Of a DNA stretch of 64,000 nt, positions 1-10,700 are shown one piece after another. Under the pieces are notes generated by a model. That model made no database searches, was not told the origin of the DNA, and was given only the letters and a program-made list of their open reading frames with translations. The translations under genes were made by a program, and so were the position numbers. The DNA lies in NCBI RefSeq assembly GCF_000208865.1, contig NC_018394.1, forward strand, positions 4,777,797 through 4,841,796. The letters are read 5' to 3'. The stretch's first letter is position 1; every line of letters starts with the position of its first letter. The DNA is from Neospora caninum Liverpool (Eukaryota > Apicomplexa > Conoidasida > Eucoccidiorida > Sarcocystidae).

Positions 1-1556
1 CCTGCTCTATCAGAAACTTCATTGCGTGCAAATGCCGTTCTGGTTACACGCGTTTGGTGCCGGGGATATTTACACACCGTACATAAAGCCATCGTTTCGC
101 ATTCCATGGGGGCGGAGCGAGGCGCCGCAGCTAAGAGCCGCGAGCAACAGGAAAAACCCGCGGTACTCTGTGACCCGCACTGCAGGTGTATGTATGTGCA
201 CCAACGGGTAATCTGGGGGCATGGAGCAGAGCCGCAGACTGCCTTGCAAAGGCATCTTTCCCCCACTGGAGACACACCAAGACAAACTTGGGACGCCACA
301 TGATGACACAGTGAACCCACGCTGGTGAAACGTCCGGTTCTCCGGGCGGTCTCCCCCGTCGGGCGTGCGGCCGAAGGGAGGTCTCCTTGCAGCATTGCTT
401 GAATTTGTGCGTACCCGAGCCTGTCGTGTCGCCAGACTACATTTCCAGTCCTAGGTTGTTGACGAATCAATATTCGTGTATTTAAAGCTCAAATTTCTGA
501 CAATAGACCTAGATTGATAAGGGATGGGCGCCTCCTTGATCCGGCCGCGTTTCTTTCGTTCCGCGCAGTGGACCGCGTGCCGGCGCTCGATCTCAACCCT
601 GCGGCGTTGGGTTTCCTACGGGAAGCCTTCTGTACCCCCGCGGCCAGCCTTTTCTTCTGAAGATGCTCCACGCGCCGCTTCGCCTCTATGATCCTCTGCA
701 AACGGACGCTCATCCTCACTAAAGCCCGCAACTGTTCTGCGTGAGACGGACAGACAATCGAGTGCAAACTGCAAACATAGGGACGCCCGTCCCCGTGCAC
801 CTCGACAGGTTCTCGGGCGAATCCAACATGTCAGCTTTGATGAATCGTTTTCTCCTCTGCTGTGTGCAATGCCGGGAAAAAACGTGTCCTCTAGAAACCC
901 CTGCCTTTTTCTCACACTAGCGACCTGGATGCTCATTGCTGAGACTCTGCGCGCGGAGCGTTCGCGCGGCGTCACGGACAACTGACGTCACGGAAAACTT
1001 GCGTGCCTCTTCCCGTATCTCCTTCGCAGCGAAATCCGCTTTTCTCCACATTCGCCCCAAGCCCGCCAGCTACCCCACGGCGAGAAGGGAGGAGTGTTTC
1101 AAAGAAACAAGCACCCTGGCCGAAAGCCCCGGCATAATGATCACATGCACCGCTGACACAGGTTGCGGCAATCGCGCGTAGGTCCGCTGTATTCAGGAAC
1201 CGTGAACAAAAACGTGCCAACCTTCTGTGACGCCTGCCGGCGCACGACGTTTTGACTGCAGCCTCCCAGATTCTTCTCCACGAAAGTGTGCGCCCCTCGA
1301 TGGTGACACACTCTATCCCTGAGGAGGCAAAACTAGACGCACATTTGATGCGAAAGCGTAACGGCAGTTTCTTTGCTTCTCACTTCCTCCCCAGAAGAGG
1401 TGCCTATGGCGTGTGTGGTGCGCTGTAACCCTTCCTGGATTCCCCTCTCGCTGACATATCCCGCCACGTTGAGGGTGGTCATCGCTTGCCGACATGCTAC
1501 TGCCGACAAGCGGGGGTACATTCGCGTTCTGTTGGGTTCACCGCGTTTCACGGCAC
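1..1556. other. Intergenic stretch downstream of the kinase gene
   Basis: No coding exon, RNA gene or repeat family is recognisable here. The open frames are short, overlap on both strands, and lack splice-site support or family resemblance. The right part is probably the 3' UTR of the minus-strand kinase gene that ends at 1557. Confidence 0.5.
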
Positions 1557-3761
1557 CTACGCGAACTTCCGGTACGACTGTAAGTCGCCCGGGAATGGGA
1601 CGCCTTGCTTCTTATCTTCGAGCGTGGAAAAGTCGATTCCTCTGAAATACTCCGACTCCATCACCTGCTTCATCGTGTAGCGGTCGGCAGGGTTTGGAGC
1701 CAGCATTTTCCTGACCAGCGCGCTTAGTCGGCGGGCATCCGGAATGTCGTTCTTGAACACCTGATAAAACGTTCGGAAGCAGACTCCGAGAGCGTACACA
1801 TCCGTCTTCTCGGTGAATAGCAGCCAGTCATCTTTCAAGTTTATCTCGGGAGCGAGGAAACCGTTGGTGTAAACGATGAAGTCGACGGCGGAATCTAGCC
1901 ACATCGTTTTGTCTGCAGCGCCCTCGAAATCCGCGAGGACGACGTGTCCGGTGAAGTCCACAAAGTAGTTCCCGAGTTTAATGTCGCGGTGAACAAAGCC
2001 GAAATCATGCATCAGCTTCAGACTGTATACCATTTCAGCGAGGGCGAGTTTGACGTTGGTCTGCTTCTTGGCTCCACGAATAGCTGTGTATAGATCGCCC
2101 TGGAGCCGCGGCGTCACGAGGTACACCAATTGCCCAGTCGTGCTGCGATAGGCACCCAGAAACGGCAGAATGAATGGGTTTTTCGGTACCATGTTTTTGT
2201 GCGCATTGATTTCGTTCACAGCGTCTTCCGCCGTTGAGTTGCCTTGTGTTCCAAAAGCTTTGATGGCGATACCGTGCTCTCGAGTCTCCGAGTCAAGCTT
2301 CAAAAAATCTGCCAGTTTTTCTGTCACATGGGAGAGCAGCATCACCTTGTAGCGCTCTCGACTTTTGGGCCATGTCTCCGGAAAGTCCGTGAACCGCTTC
2401 TCGTCGATAAGAGGCAGACTAGCTAGGAATCTCCTCCAAGACCACGGAAGACGCTCTGAAGACGAACAGACGCCAGTTCTCTCTGATGTGAGTGGTGGAG
2501 CTCTACTTACGACGTGACGAGTTAACGAGTCCACGCTCGGTGTTCCGTTTCGCGAATGTGTTAGGTCCGCGCGGAAAGGAACTTCAACAACTTCGGATGT
2601 CCACGTATATCAAGCACGGAGAAAAAGGGAAGGAAACACATCTGTACGCGCGTATATAATTATTATACGTTTAGGTTACTCAAGGACAAATGAGACATAT
2701 TTTCGCATCAGTGGAATCGAAATCGGTGCGAATACACGAAGCCACTGGCAACAATGGCCGCAGGGTATCGCCACGGTTATTTTATCCACTGGACGAAGCC
2801 ACGTGCTGTGATCTATTTACTGCCCCAACGGACTTTGACGTACTCCGCATGCGTAACTTGAGCCTCTTGTATGTTTTGCTTGCATCGCCGACCAAATCTG
2901 TAATAAATCTGCTGAGTCTTTGAAATGACCTGCGAATCGGATTAACTCCTCCCAACCTGTTCACAAAGAGACAAAAGGAAGCACGAGTAGAAATCGACAA
3001 CTCCACTGCGCTACGCCGGTTGGTCGGTGACGACCGAGCCCTGAGGCACGAATAGAAGCCGCACGCTGGCGTAGGTCACCGAATAGTTTCCTCTCAAGTC
3101 CCGGAGCTCGACCTTTTCCCTGAGCTTTCGACTGCAGCATTCTGCCTCTGCAGCCATTCGTCTCTCTCCATTTACGAGTTGTCTCTGCTTTTAAGTGGCG
3201 TTCGACACTACGCAGCGTTTTCCCAAACGTGCATACCTTTTTTCCCGAGCAAACACCGATCTTACATTTGCCTATGGATTCTGAAGCGACACCTAAAGAC
3301 GGTACGGAATTGGCAGGGATTTGCTCCGGGGCTGAGTAGCGTGCAGCCAGGTTTGAGGGGAGTGTGCGCACTGTATTAAGTCTACGCTTGGTATGCCGTC
3401 GAATCGAAGCGGCCCAGGAAGGAAGTATCACCGAGACAGGGTGATACTTCGTTCCCGCGCGTCAAATAGTTTGCCACCACAGAAGCCCGGGAACTTACGG
3501 TGCGTCATTGTTAGCCAGCCGCCGGAAGTGTGCACCTTCCTGAACGTGGCGACTGGCCACTGAATCTGGCGAGACGCCATCACCGCTTGCGCCGTCACGG
3601 GCGAAAGCCCAGAAGTCCTCCAGTCCATTTTCGGATGGGGCTTCAAAGAGAGCAGGAGGAGCGCTGCGGTGCGCAGCCGTGACAATATAGAACCAGAGAT
3701 TACACAGCAGGAAGAGAAACAGGGCTAGTTGTACGGTAGCCCGCCGTCGATGGGGCTCCAT
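1557..3761 (-). CDS. Secreted WNG/ROP-like protein kinase (two or more exons)
   Basis: Exon 1 runs 3761 to 3499 on the minus strand. It opens with ATG and a hydrophobic signal peptide (core around residues 9-27) and ends at a clean GTAAGT donor in phase 2. The last exon, roughly 2530 or lower down to the TAG at 1557, encodes a kinase domain: Lys motif GIAIKAF, catalytic loop HRDIKLGNYF, ADFEGAAD in place of DFG (Asp kept, Gly replaced by Glu) and GFLAPE as APE motif. No glycine-rich loop is visible in the expected strand before the Lys, which is the hallmark of coccidian WNG kinases (ROP33/34/35 group). These enter the secretory pathway and act in rhoptries or the parasitophorous vacuole, so such a location is inferred. 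The acceptor joining exon 1 (1-base phase needed) is not resolved; a small middle exon between 2530 and 3498 is possible. Annotated frames starting with GTG at 2534 are not real starts. A divergent ROP kinase outside WNG is the alternative. Confidence 0.75.
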
Positions 3762-6692
3762 TTCTGTGGACACTATCGAGGCCTCGTGACACTATGACGT
3801 TTCCCCTCAAGCAGAGAAGCACGACATGTACGTCCACCTCGGAGCCCTTCGGCGCCGTTTGAGAGTGCACTTGTTGCAAGGGTAGAAAATGCTCTGGACG
3901 GCGCGACGTCGAGACAACTCATCGCTGACACGCGTGATAACTTCTTTCTTCGGTCAGCCTGATCGCCACCCGGGAACCACGGACATCTACATTTCTGTTG
4001 ACAGTCACGTTGTGACCGCAGCTCGGAGGTGACATTTCAAGGGAAAGGTCCGCAAAAATCGGCTGCCGAAGGTGGTGAGAACCTGAATGCTTCAAAGATA
4101 TTCTCACAATTTCCTCGAATGGGGGGGGGGGGGGGGGCGCACTTGCGCATACCTGCCTCTGAGTCTCCTTTACACTGCCTAGCCGCACTCTTGCCGCTCT
4201 TGCGGAAAGTTCACTGGATGAGACGTCGTCCCAAAAATCGAGTTACCCGAACCCAGCATTCCCTTGGCTTCTGCGCGCCGCATCTGAAGCCCCGTCGCAC
4301 ACGGACTCGCGCCTTGCGGCGTTCGCAAAACTACAAAAAAACTGCGCCGCGACCGCTGCAGGCAATCTATCAACTTCCGATTTGCCGCCGTGATTGTATG
4401 CACACCATGGAAACAATGTGAATCTAAACTGGCGGCTCGGCTGACCGCGAAAGTTGCCGTCGCTTCTACGGTAATAGCCTACACGGCTCAACACCCCTGT
4501 GACAGCTGTTCGAGATACAAAGACACCGGAAGAGCGATAGCCCTGTCCTTCGTCTCTCACATATATAAACCTTGAGGACCGCATCAGAACCGAGCGCGTC
4601 ATCTGAATTCGTTCGCACAACGTAGCCGGGACAACGCGTCACTCAAAAAGCGACTCGTTTGTTTATCGCACGAAGGCTCACAATCACCTGTGCCCAGTCG
4701 CGTGCCAGGGGCGGGGAGGCGGGCGGGCAGTGAAGAAAGTCGACCGTGTCCCCTCTCGGTCGGACCCCGCTCACCGGAGATGTGGACTGATAATCGTTAA
4801 GACTACGCGCTGCAAAAAGCCGTGAGAGATCCCCGATGTGGGATAGACGTTTTCAAGGGAATTTACAGCCATTGCTACCTTACGCGCCGCCTCCCAAACC
4901 TGAAAAAAGCGCAGGTGGCCCGCCGCAGGGATCTCGGCTGCAGATGCAGCATGGAAAAGCGCGCACGCGCGGCTGTGAAAACCGGCGGACTCGGCTCCAC
5001 GGTCTCACATCGATGGGGACTCGAGAGGGGGGTTCAGGGGTTCGAACGGAAGCAGCCGGCAGAGCGGCACACGAGAACTGGGACACTTCCGCTGCGTTGT
5101 AGACGAAGTATGAGTTTTTCGTTCCTGTCGAGAATTTTGGTTTTTCAGCCAAAGCAGGAAGTATAGCAGTCTACTTCCGCCGGCAATACTAAGAAAATGC
5201 AACCGTGCAGGCGGTCATCCGGCGAGCAGCATCTCAGGATCGACCAGCCGGTTCCCATACGGATGGTAGTACCAGCCTGAGTGTAAGCCGTACCCCAACC
5301 GAACTCCGTGGGAAGATTTGTCGGAAAAGAAGCTCTGGATGCTGTTTTTTCTGCTTGAAGCTGACGGATGTCAAATTATGCCAGCACTGCTGATGACGTA
5401 CGTTGCGGTTTCCTCAAAGAAACTTCTGCTGCCGTAAGGTCGAAATGCCGCGACAAAACGCGTGGCGTAAATCTCTGGAGGATGCCTCTACCTGACACAA
5501 GTCTTGAACAACCTCATTTAATAAGAGAGGTTGATGGTTGGGATACTGTCAGGAAATCATTTTGGTGCCCCCTGGAGCAAACTACATACAACGGGAAGGT
5601 AGTCAAAACACCGATACAGTCCATCTGCTGCATGATACAATATAGGGGTATTTGTAAACAATTCAGTCTCGTTTTGGGATACCCGAAACCGTTCAGCTTC
5701 CAGCACATTATGCACAGTGCGTTGCGGTCACCTACCCATACATATCAACAAAGACTGTGAGAGACTCCGTAGATGCAGCCAATATGGTGACTATCCTAAC
5801 GGATCTGAAGCCGGCAAACGGTCTGCCTCGGCCGTTCGAGCCATTGGGTTCACCTTCACGGCAGCCACAGCAGACTCGCTTCCGGAACTAGAAGGCAATG
5901 CCACGCTTCCATGCTTTGAAGACCGTTGACTGCGCGTGTTCGCGCTAGATTTAGACATAATCTCTTTATTGGAATCTTTCCTGCGTAGACCTCGCGTCTC
6001 TTCGACTGATTGGTATAAAGTGGGGAACGGACTGAGCATGTGTTTTCGCACTCCAGTTAGGTGTTGGACTTCAGATCGGCATGGCGACACTGCTACATTT
6101 GCGCGGCACTGCCTGGTGTCGGCCGGTAGCAGCCAATTAATCGAGAAGGCGTTTGATACGGGACAGGTTTACAACGGCTGAAATAGTTCTGGAATGCGGA
6201 TCAGTTGTACAGAGCAGGTGCATTGTAACACACACGAGTACTATGCGTATTTACAAACACAAAGCTGTCACAACACGGTGACGGCGGCCTGCTGAAAAGA
6301 GGAGAAGCTGACAGAGCTGCAACATGCTCTTTGGAACGTGACCAGTGTTCAGCCGAAGGCGGAGATGTCGAGGATCCCCGGTCGTATACTGGAGCGAGGA
6401 ATGAAGGTCCGGATAAAGCCGAACTGAGGTTCCAATTCGCCCACTGTACACAAGACTCTTAAGGTGCACAGAAATGAGGCGTTTATCCATTGAATTCCTC
6501 TCTCGTAGCTACACGGATTCCTTTTGGGTTGTCCGTCGTTGTTGTGTTTCCGCCGGGACATTGCAATGCAGCCGCGAAGGTATTTATGTGGTGGAAAAGC
6601 TGTATGCGTGTTCTTTAAAGCGTGTTCACTCTCCCTGTTTTCTTCATGCTGGCAGGGTTTATCCTTAAGATACCACAAACAGCGTTTCTGCA
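3762..6692. other. Intergenic region, 2.9 kb
   Basis: This is the 5' flank of the kinase gene on its left side. A 17-base G run lies at 4121-4137. Several 60-130 codon frames occur on both strands, but none shows domain-like composition, matched splice sites or recognisable motifs. I see no supported gene. Confidence 0.5.
4121..4137 (+). repeat. Homopolymer G17
   Basis: An uninterrupted run of 17 G residues lies in intergenic DNA. It has the same length as the run at 13324-13340 in a panB-panE intron. Such runs are prone to length variation and sequencing error. Confidence 0.9.
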
Positions 6693-7103
6693 ATGACGGA
6701 AGCTACATTACGGTGTGACCCACATCGTGCGCGAGTTCCACGTGCATCTCAACCATCTGCGAATGCACCGGAAAGCCGGAGACCGCTGCCTTCTCTGGAG
6801 ATAGAACACCATCTGGCCAGTCTCAGAGAGTTTCGTAGTTTTCTTGAGTCACTATCGGATCAGGACCAGTTCCATGTTTTCTTGCAGTTGTTACATTCTT
6901 TCCTTGTGTCTGGGCAAGGACCGCGTTTCGAAGCTGCAAGAGGCAACCGAATTGGGCACTCTTCCGAGACAGGAACGGGTACTCAAACGGGGTCAGCGGC
7001 CGTCGCTGTCGCAGTGTTGTTGCACGAACACTCTGGACCCAGCGGTAGCGCTGCTTTTCGCAGTAGCCACGTGTCTGCGTGCATGCGTCTCCTCCCTAAT
7101 TGA
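6693..7103 (+). CDS. Possible small protein or first exon, unknown function
   Basis: An ATG-initiated frame of 136 codons lies about 650 bp upstream of the panB-panE start on the same strand. Residues about 33-75 are rich in Leu, Phe, Glu, Arg and His and could form amphipathic helices (for example SLREFRSFLESLSDQDQ), unlike most chance frames here. The C-terminal third is Gly/Ser/Thr/Ala-rich and less convincing. I do not recognise a family. It could be a genuine short protein, a first exon, an upstream ORF in a long 5' UTR of the next gene, or chance. No intron sites were established. Confidence 0.25.
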   Translation: MTEATLRCDPHRARVPRASQPSANAPESRRPLPSLEIEHHLASLREFRSFLESLSDQDQFHVFLQLLHSFLVSGQGPRFEAARGNRIGHSSETGTGTQTGSAAVAVAVLLHEHSGPSGSAAFRSSHVSACMRLLPN

Positions 7104-7106
7104 CAT

Positions 7107-7749
7107 TGCGTAATCTGTTTCTCCCAAAGCAAAACACATCCCGGATGGACTAGGTTACCGCACGCAGCCTGGCCGAGGGGTTATCTCTGCGTCGCACAAC
7201 TACTGCTTGCATTCTTTTTCTCTTGTGAGCAGCTCGGTCAAGTTCCTTGTCCCATGCCTAGTTTGTGTAGGCATGCAACTCGATGCATTTATAATCGCCG
7301 CGAAAAATGAGCGGCGATAGTTTGGAAATTGATTACCATCATGGCTGATTGCCTCGCAGCGCATGCCCTCACGTGCTTTGCGATTCCATGTTGTCGGCGG
7401 CTGTCTTAACGCGCGTCAATTTGCCCACAAGATGCGCATGAAATATGCGGCAGAATAGCCAAGCTCGCAGTTTCTACGTCTTTTTCCGTTTCTCCTCGCA
7501 CATTGCGAGATTCGCTTCTGCCAAAGTGCATGCGTCGCGCTAGCAGTCCCGTGGTGACAGGGCCCTAGGAGAGTAAGGGTATCTCCTTTGAATGAGACCA
7601 GAGGCAGTGTCCAACTTCTGGGCTGCCTGCCGCACCGCTTCCAGACCTCTCGGTGGGATGCACGAGCCTACCCAGCTGGAGCGGCTGCTTTCGGAGAGTG
7701 CGGAAACGCGGCTGAAGCGGGCAGTCTGTGGCGAACACTCGTCTCTACC
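7107..7749. other. Probable 5' UTR and promoter of panB-panE
   Basis: About 640 bp without a supported gene directly precede the inferred ATG at 7750. In-frame sequence is open from 7588 but contains no earlier ATG in that frame, so the first in-frame ATG is 7750. Confidence 0.4.
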
Positions 7750-10700
7750 ATGCTCTGCCGATCTGTTCGTACGGCGCCGCCTTCGCGGAGGTTTCGTTTC
7801 TCGCTTCTGACTACCACTGAATGTGGAAGTAATCCCGTGGAACCAGGACATCCGGCGGCCACGCTTCTCGAGTGCCGCTGTCCAGCGTATGGGAGAAGTT
7901 TTTTGTCCCAGCGAACTGGAGCTGCCGTAGTTCCTTCTACTGGGTGTGCTCGCTTTTCCGCATCGTCGTCCCTTCGGCGTGGAGGCCTCTCGCCCGCCTT
8001 TTCTCGCGAAAGAGAGGGATCTACGCCAGGCTCTGCAGATGAATGCCGGCGAGAAGCCTCCAGCGGTCGTACCCCAGCAACGCGCCACAGCGGCGCCAGC
8101 GGTTTCCATCGCCGAGATGGCCAGCGTCCCGTTGAGCGCGACCGCAGGCAGCGTGAACGGCTCCCCGACTCCGGATCCCCGAGAACAAACGTCTTGCGCG
8201 AGCGTTTGAATCGTCTGTGGCCAGAGAGCAACACACTCCCGAACGGGGACGGCCAAGCGGCCTTCCAGAGAACTGTTTGTTCCTCGCCTCTCATGCCAGG
8301 ATGTCTGCCGTTCGAATCGTCGACGTCGACGCGTGCTGGTTCGAGTGGTCTCAGTCCTGCTCGCGCCGCATCCGGCCGGTCCACGGATACGCAGAGAGAG
8401 CCGAGGCGCTCGGTACATGTCCAGCACAGGTTCTTTTACGGTCAAGGAGGAGGCGGACTGCCCCTAGGCAAACCTCTTCGTATGGCGGACCTTTTGCAAA
8501 GGAAGAAGCGAGGCCAGAAGATCTCGATGGTGACGGTGCGTGACTCCACTCAGTAGTTCAAGATGACCGGGTCCATTGCGGAATTCCGCGGAAACCGCTT
8601 TGGGCCTTTTCCCCTCGGGACAGCGTCTCCGTGCCCGTTTGTGAAGATGTGCCTCGGAAGGGCGCTTCACCTGTTATGCTAGCACACCTTTGGCGCGATA
8701 TACGGGGCTCGATCTCAGCAGGTTTCCCGCGCCTACCCAGTTGCCGGGCGGGGGTGTCGGCATGTGCTTGATTTTGACTGTGAATCGCACGCAAAGTCGG
8801 CCAGTGACGCGCGCGCCCTGGAGCGTGTGCGTTCAGCCGAAAGAGGCGACGTGGGGTGCTCTTTTGCTCAGCGGTCGGGTCCCCATTCGCCCCGGCGCCG
8901 GTGTCCGGTGTCTCCTCTGGCGCTTCGCTCCGTCTTGCGGTTTCGCCGTCCTCGCGCCCCCGGCATCCATGTTATGGCACTGCGGCTTGACAGTGCTCAG
9001 TTTGGGCATGGCGTCTGTAAACTCCGCGCGGGTGTTTTCCTTTGTTTCGGATTTCAGTCTTACGACGCCAACGTGGCCAGGATCCTCGACTCCGCGCTTA
9101 TCGACATGCAGTTGGTGGGCGACTCTCTCGCGAACGTTGTTCTAGGTGAGTAGTTCGTTCCCAGTTCCTCTAGACAGGAATGTGTCTCCTTTTCGCCGGC
9201 TCTCAGCTGGACGATTCGGTTTGACTGACGCGTGGGGACTTCCGAGGCCTGAGGGAGGCTTCCCTGGCGCTGGCTGCATGCTGTCAGTCGAAATCGACCG
9301 CTCCTGGCAGGGCGTTTAGAGTACACGCCGCACCGGAGGCAAAACGGCGCCTGCGCCCCAAAAGCCCGCACTCTGGCAGTCTGCGGCTGTTTGTCTTTCC
9401 TCGCCTTCCTCAGGTTTGGCCAGCACAGCAGCGGTGGACCTCCACACGATGATCCTCTTTGCCAAGCACGTCAAACAAGGTTCGTCAATTTTCACGGGCT
9501 GACCTTCAGCGGCGTCTCACCGCGCATGTCCAGACACCGAGTTTGTGGTGCGGACTGTGGAACGCGCAGTGGGCCCTGTGATATTGCGGGCAACCAAGTT
9601 AGGATTTCAACTGCTCGTGGCAAGGCCTCCCTCTCGTGTGACGCGGTACAACGTCGACACACGGCAGAACGAAACATGTGGAGACATAATTGGGTTTCGC
9701 GTTGGTTTTCGTCTGAACACGCATTTCCCGGCGTTCGAGCGGTGAAGCGAGGCAGACACTCGCGTGACGGCGGAAATTGGGAAACCCATGTAGCGAAGCC
9801 AGGTGTCCTGGCTTTCCTCGTGTGTCTGCAGCCTGCCGGCGTTCGGTTGTCGTCTTTGACCTCCCGTATGGGACGTACCACACAAAAGAGGCCGCAGTTG
9901 AATCGGTCATCCAGGTTGTCAAGCAAACCGGCATCACGGCAGTTAAACTCGAGGGCTTCTATCCCGAAATTGTCAAGGTGCGAATCAGGAACGTCGCCAG
10001 CGGCACAAAACCTTGCCTTTAGCCAGACTCGTGTGTTTTGGGCACTCCTGGCGGAGGGGCAAACAAGCGTGGCTTCGTAAGCTTGCCCCAGGACACTGAA
10101 GGCGCGTTAAGCAGGCTGTGAAGTTCTTGATGAAAATAGTTGATTCCGACTGGGCTCGCCAGACGTGTTGCGAAATGGGGCTTGGCTCTTGAGACAAGGC
10201 GCAGTGCTCTGTGGAACCCACGCGCGTGCGTTTCTCTGTCACTGGCGTGTGTCTTTTCGTGCAAAGGGCTAGCAAGGCCTCCTCGCCGTGTGCCGCGTGG
10301 GAAAGGCATTACTTTTTGGAGTGGGCGTGGCTAGTGACTGGACGTGAATCAGTGGCGGTTGTCTCTGCATGCGCCGATGCTCGCGTGATCCAGGACACGA
10401 CGGAGACGCCACACATGCACAGCGGCATGTTCGTATGAACACGGAGCGTCGTTGCCTCAAACTCCCGTGACGTCTTTTGCGTGCAATCATCAGGCGCTCC
10501 GAGAGCATGTGAGTGTTATCTGTCACCTCGGCGTTCAGCCCCAGACCGCCCAAACCATGAACTCCCGAGGTAAGCACTAACCAGACGTGCGAGAGCGGGT
10601 TTCCGGGAGTGAAGCGAGGATTTGCCCTAGTGCGACACGGTTCTTTGCAGAACACGCAAAGAGTGTTGTAGAGTGCTTTTCAGCCGCACGGGGGCGACCC

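Noticed and set aside
5030..5060. GGTTCGAA-like T-loop motif suggesting a tRNA
   Set aside because: No acceptor stem pairing or D-arm/anticodon arrangement could be found around it.
7540..8445. 301-codon minus-strand frame
   Set aside because: It lies antisense to panB-panE exon 1, whose plus frame ends at a correct donor and continues into the PanB core; the minus frame has no family resemblance.
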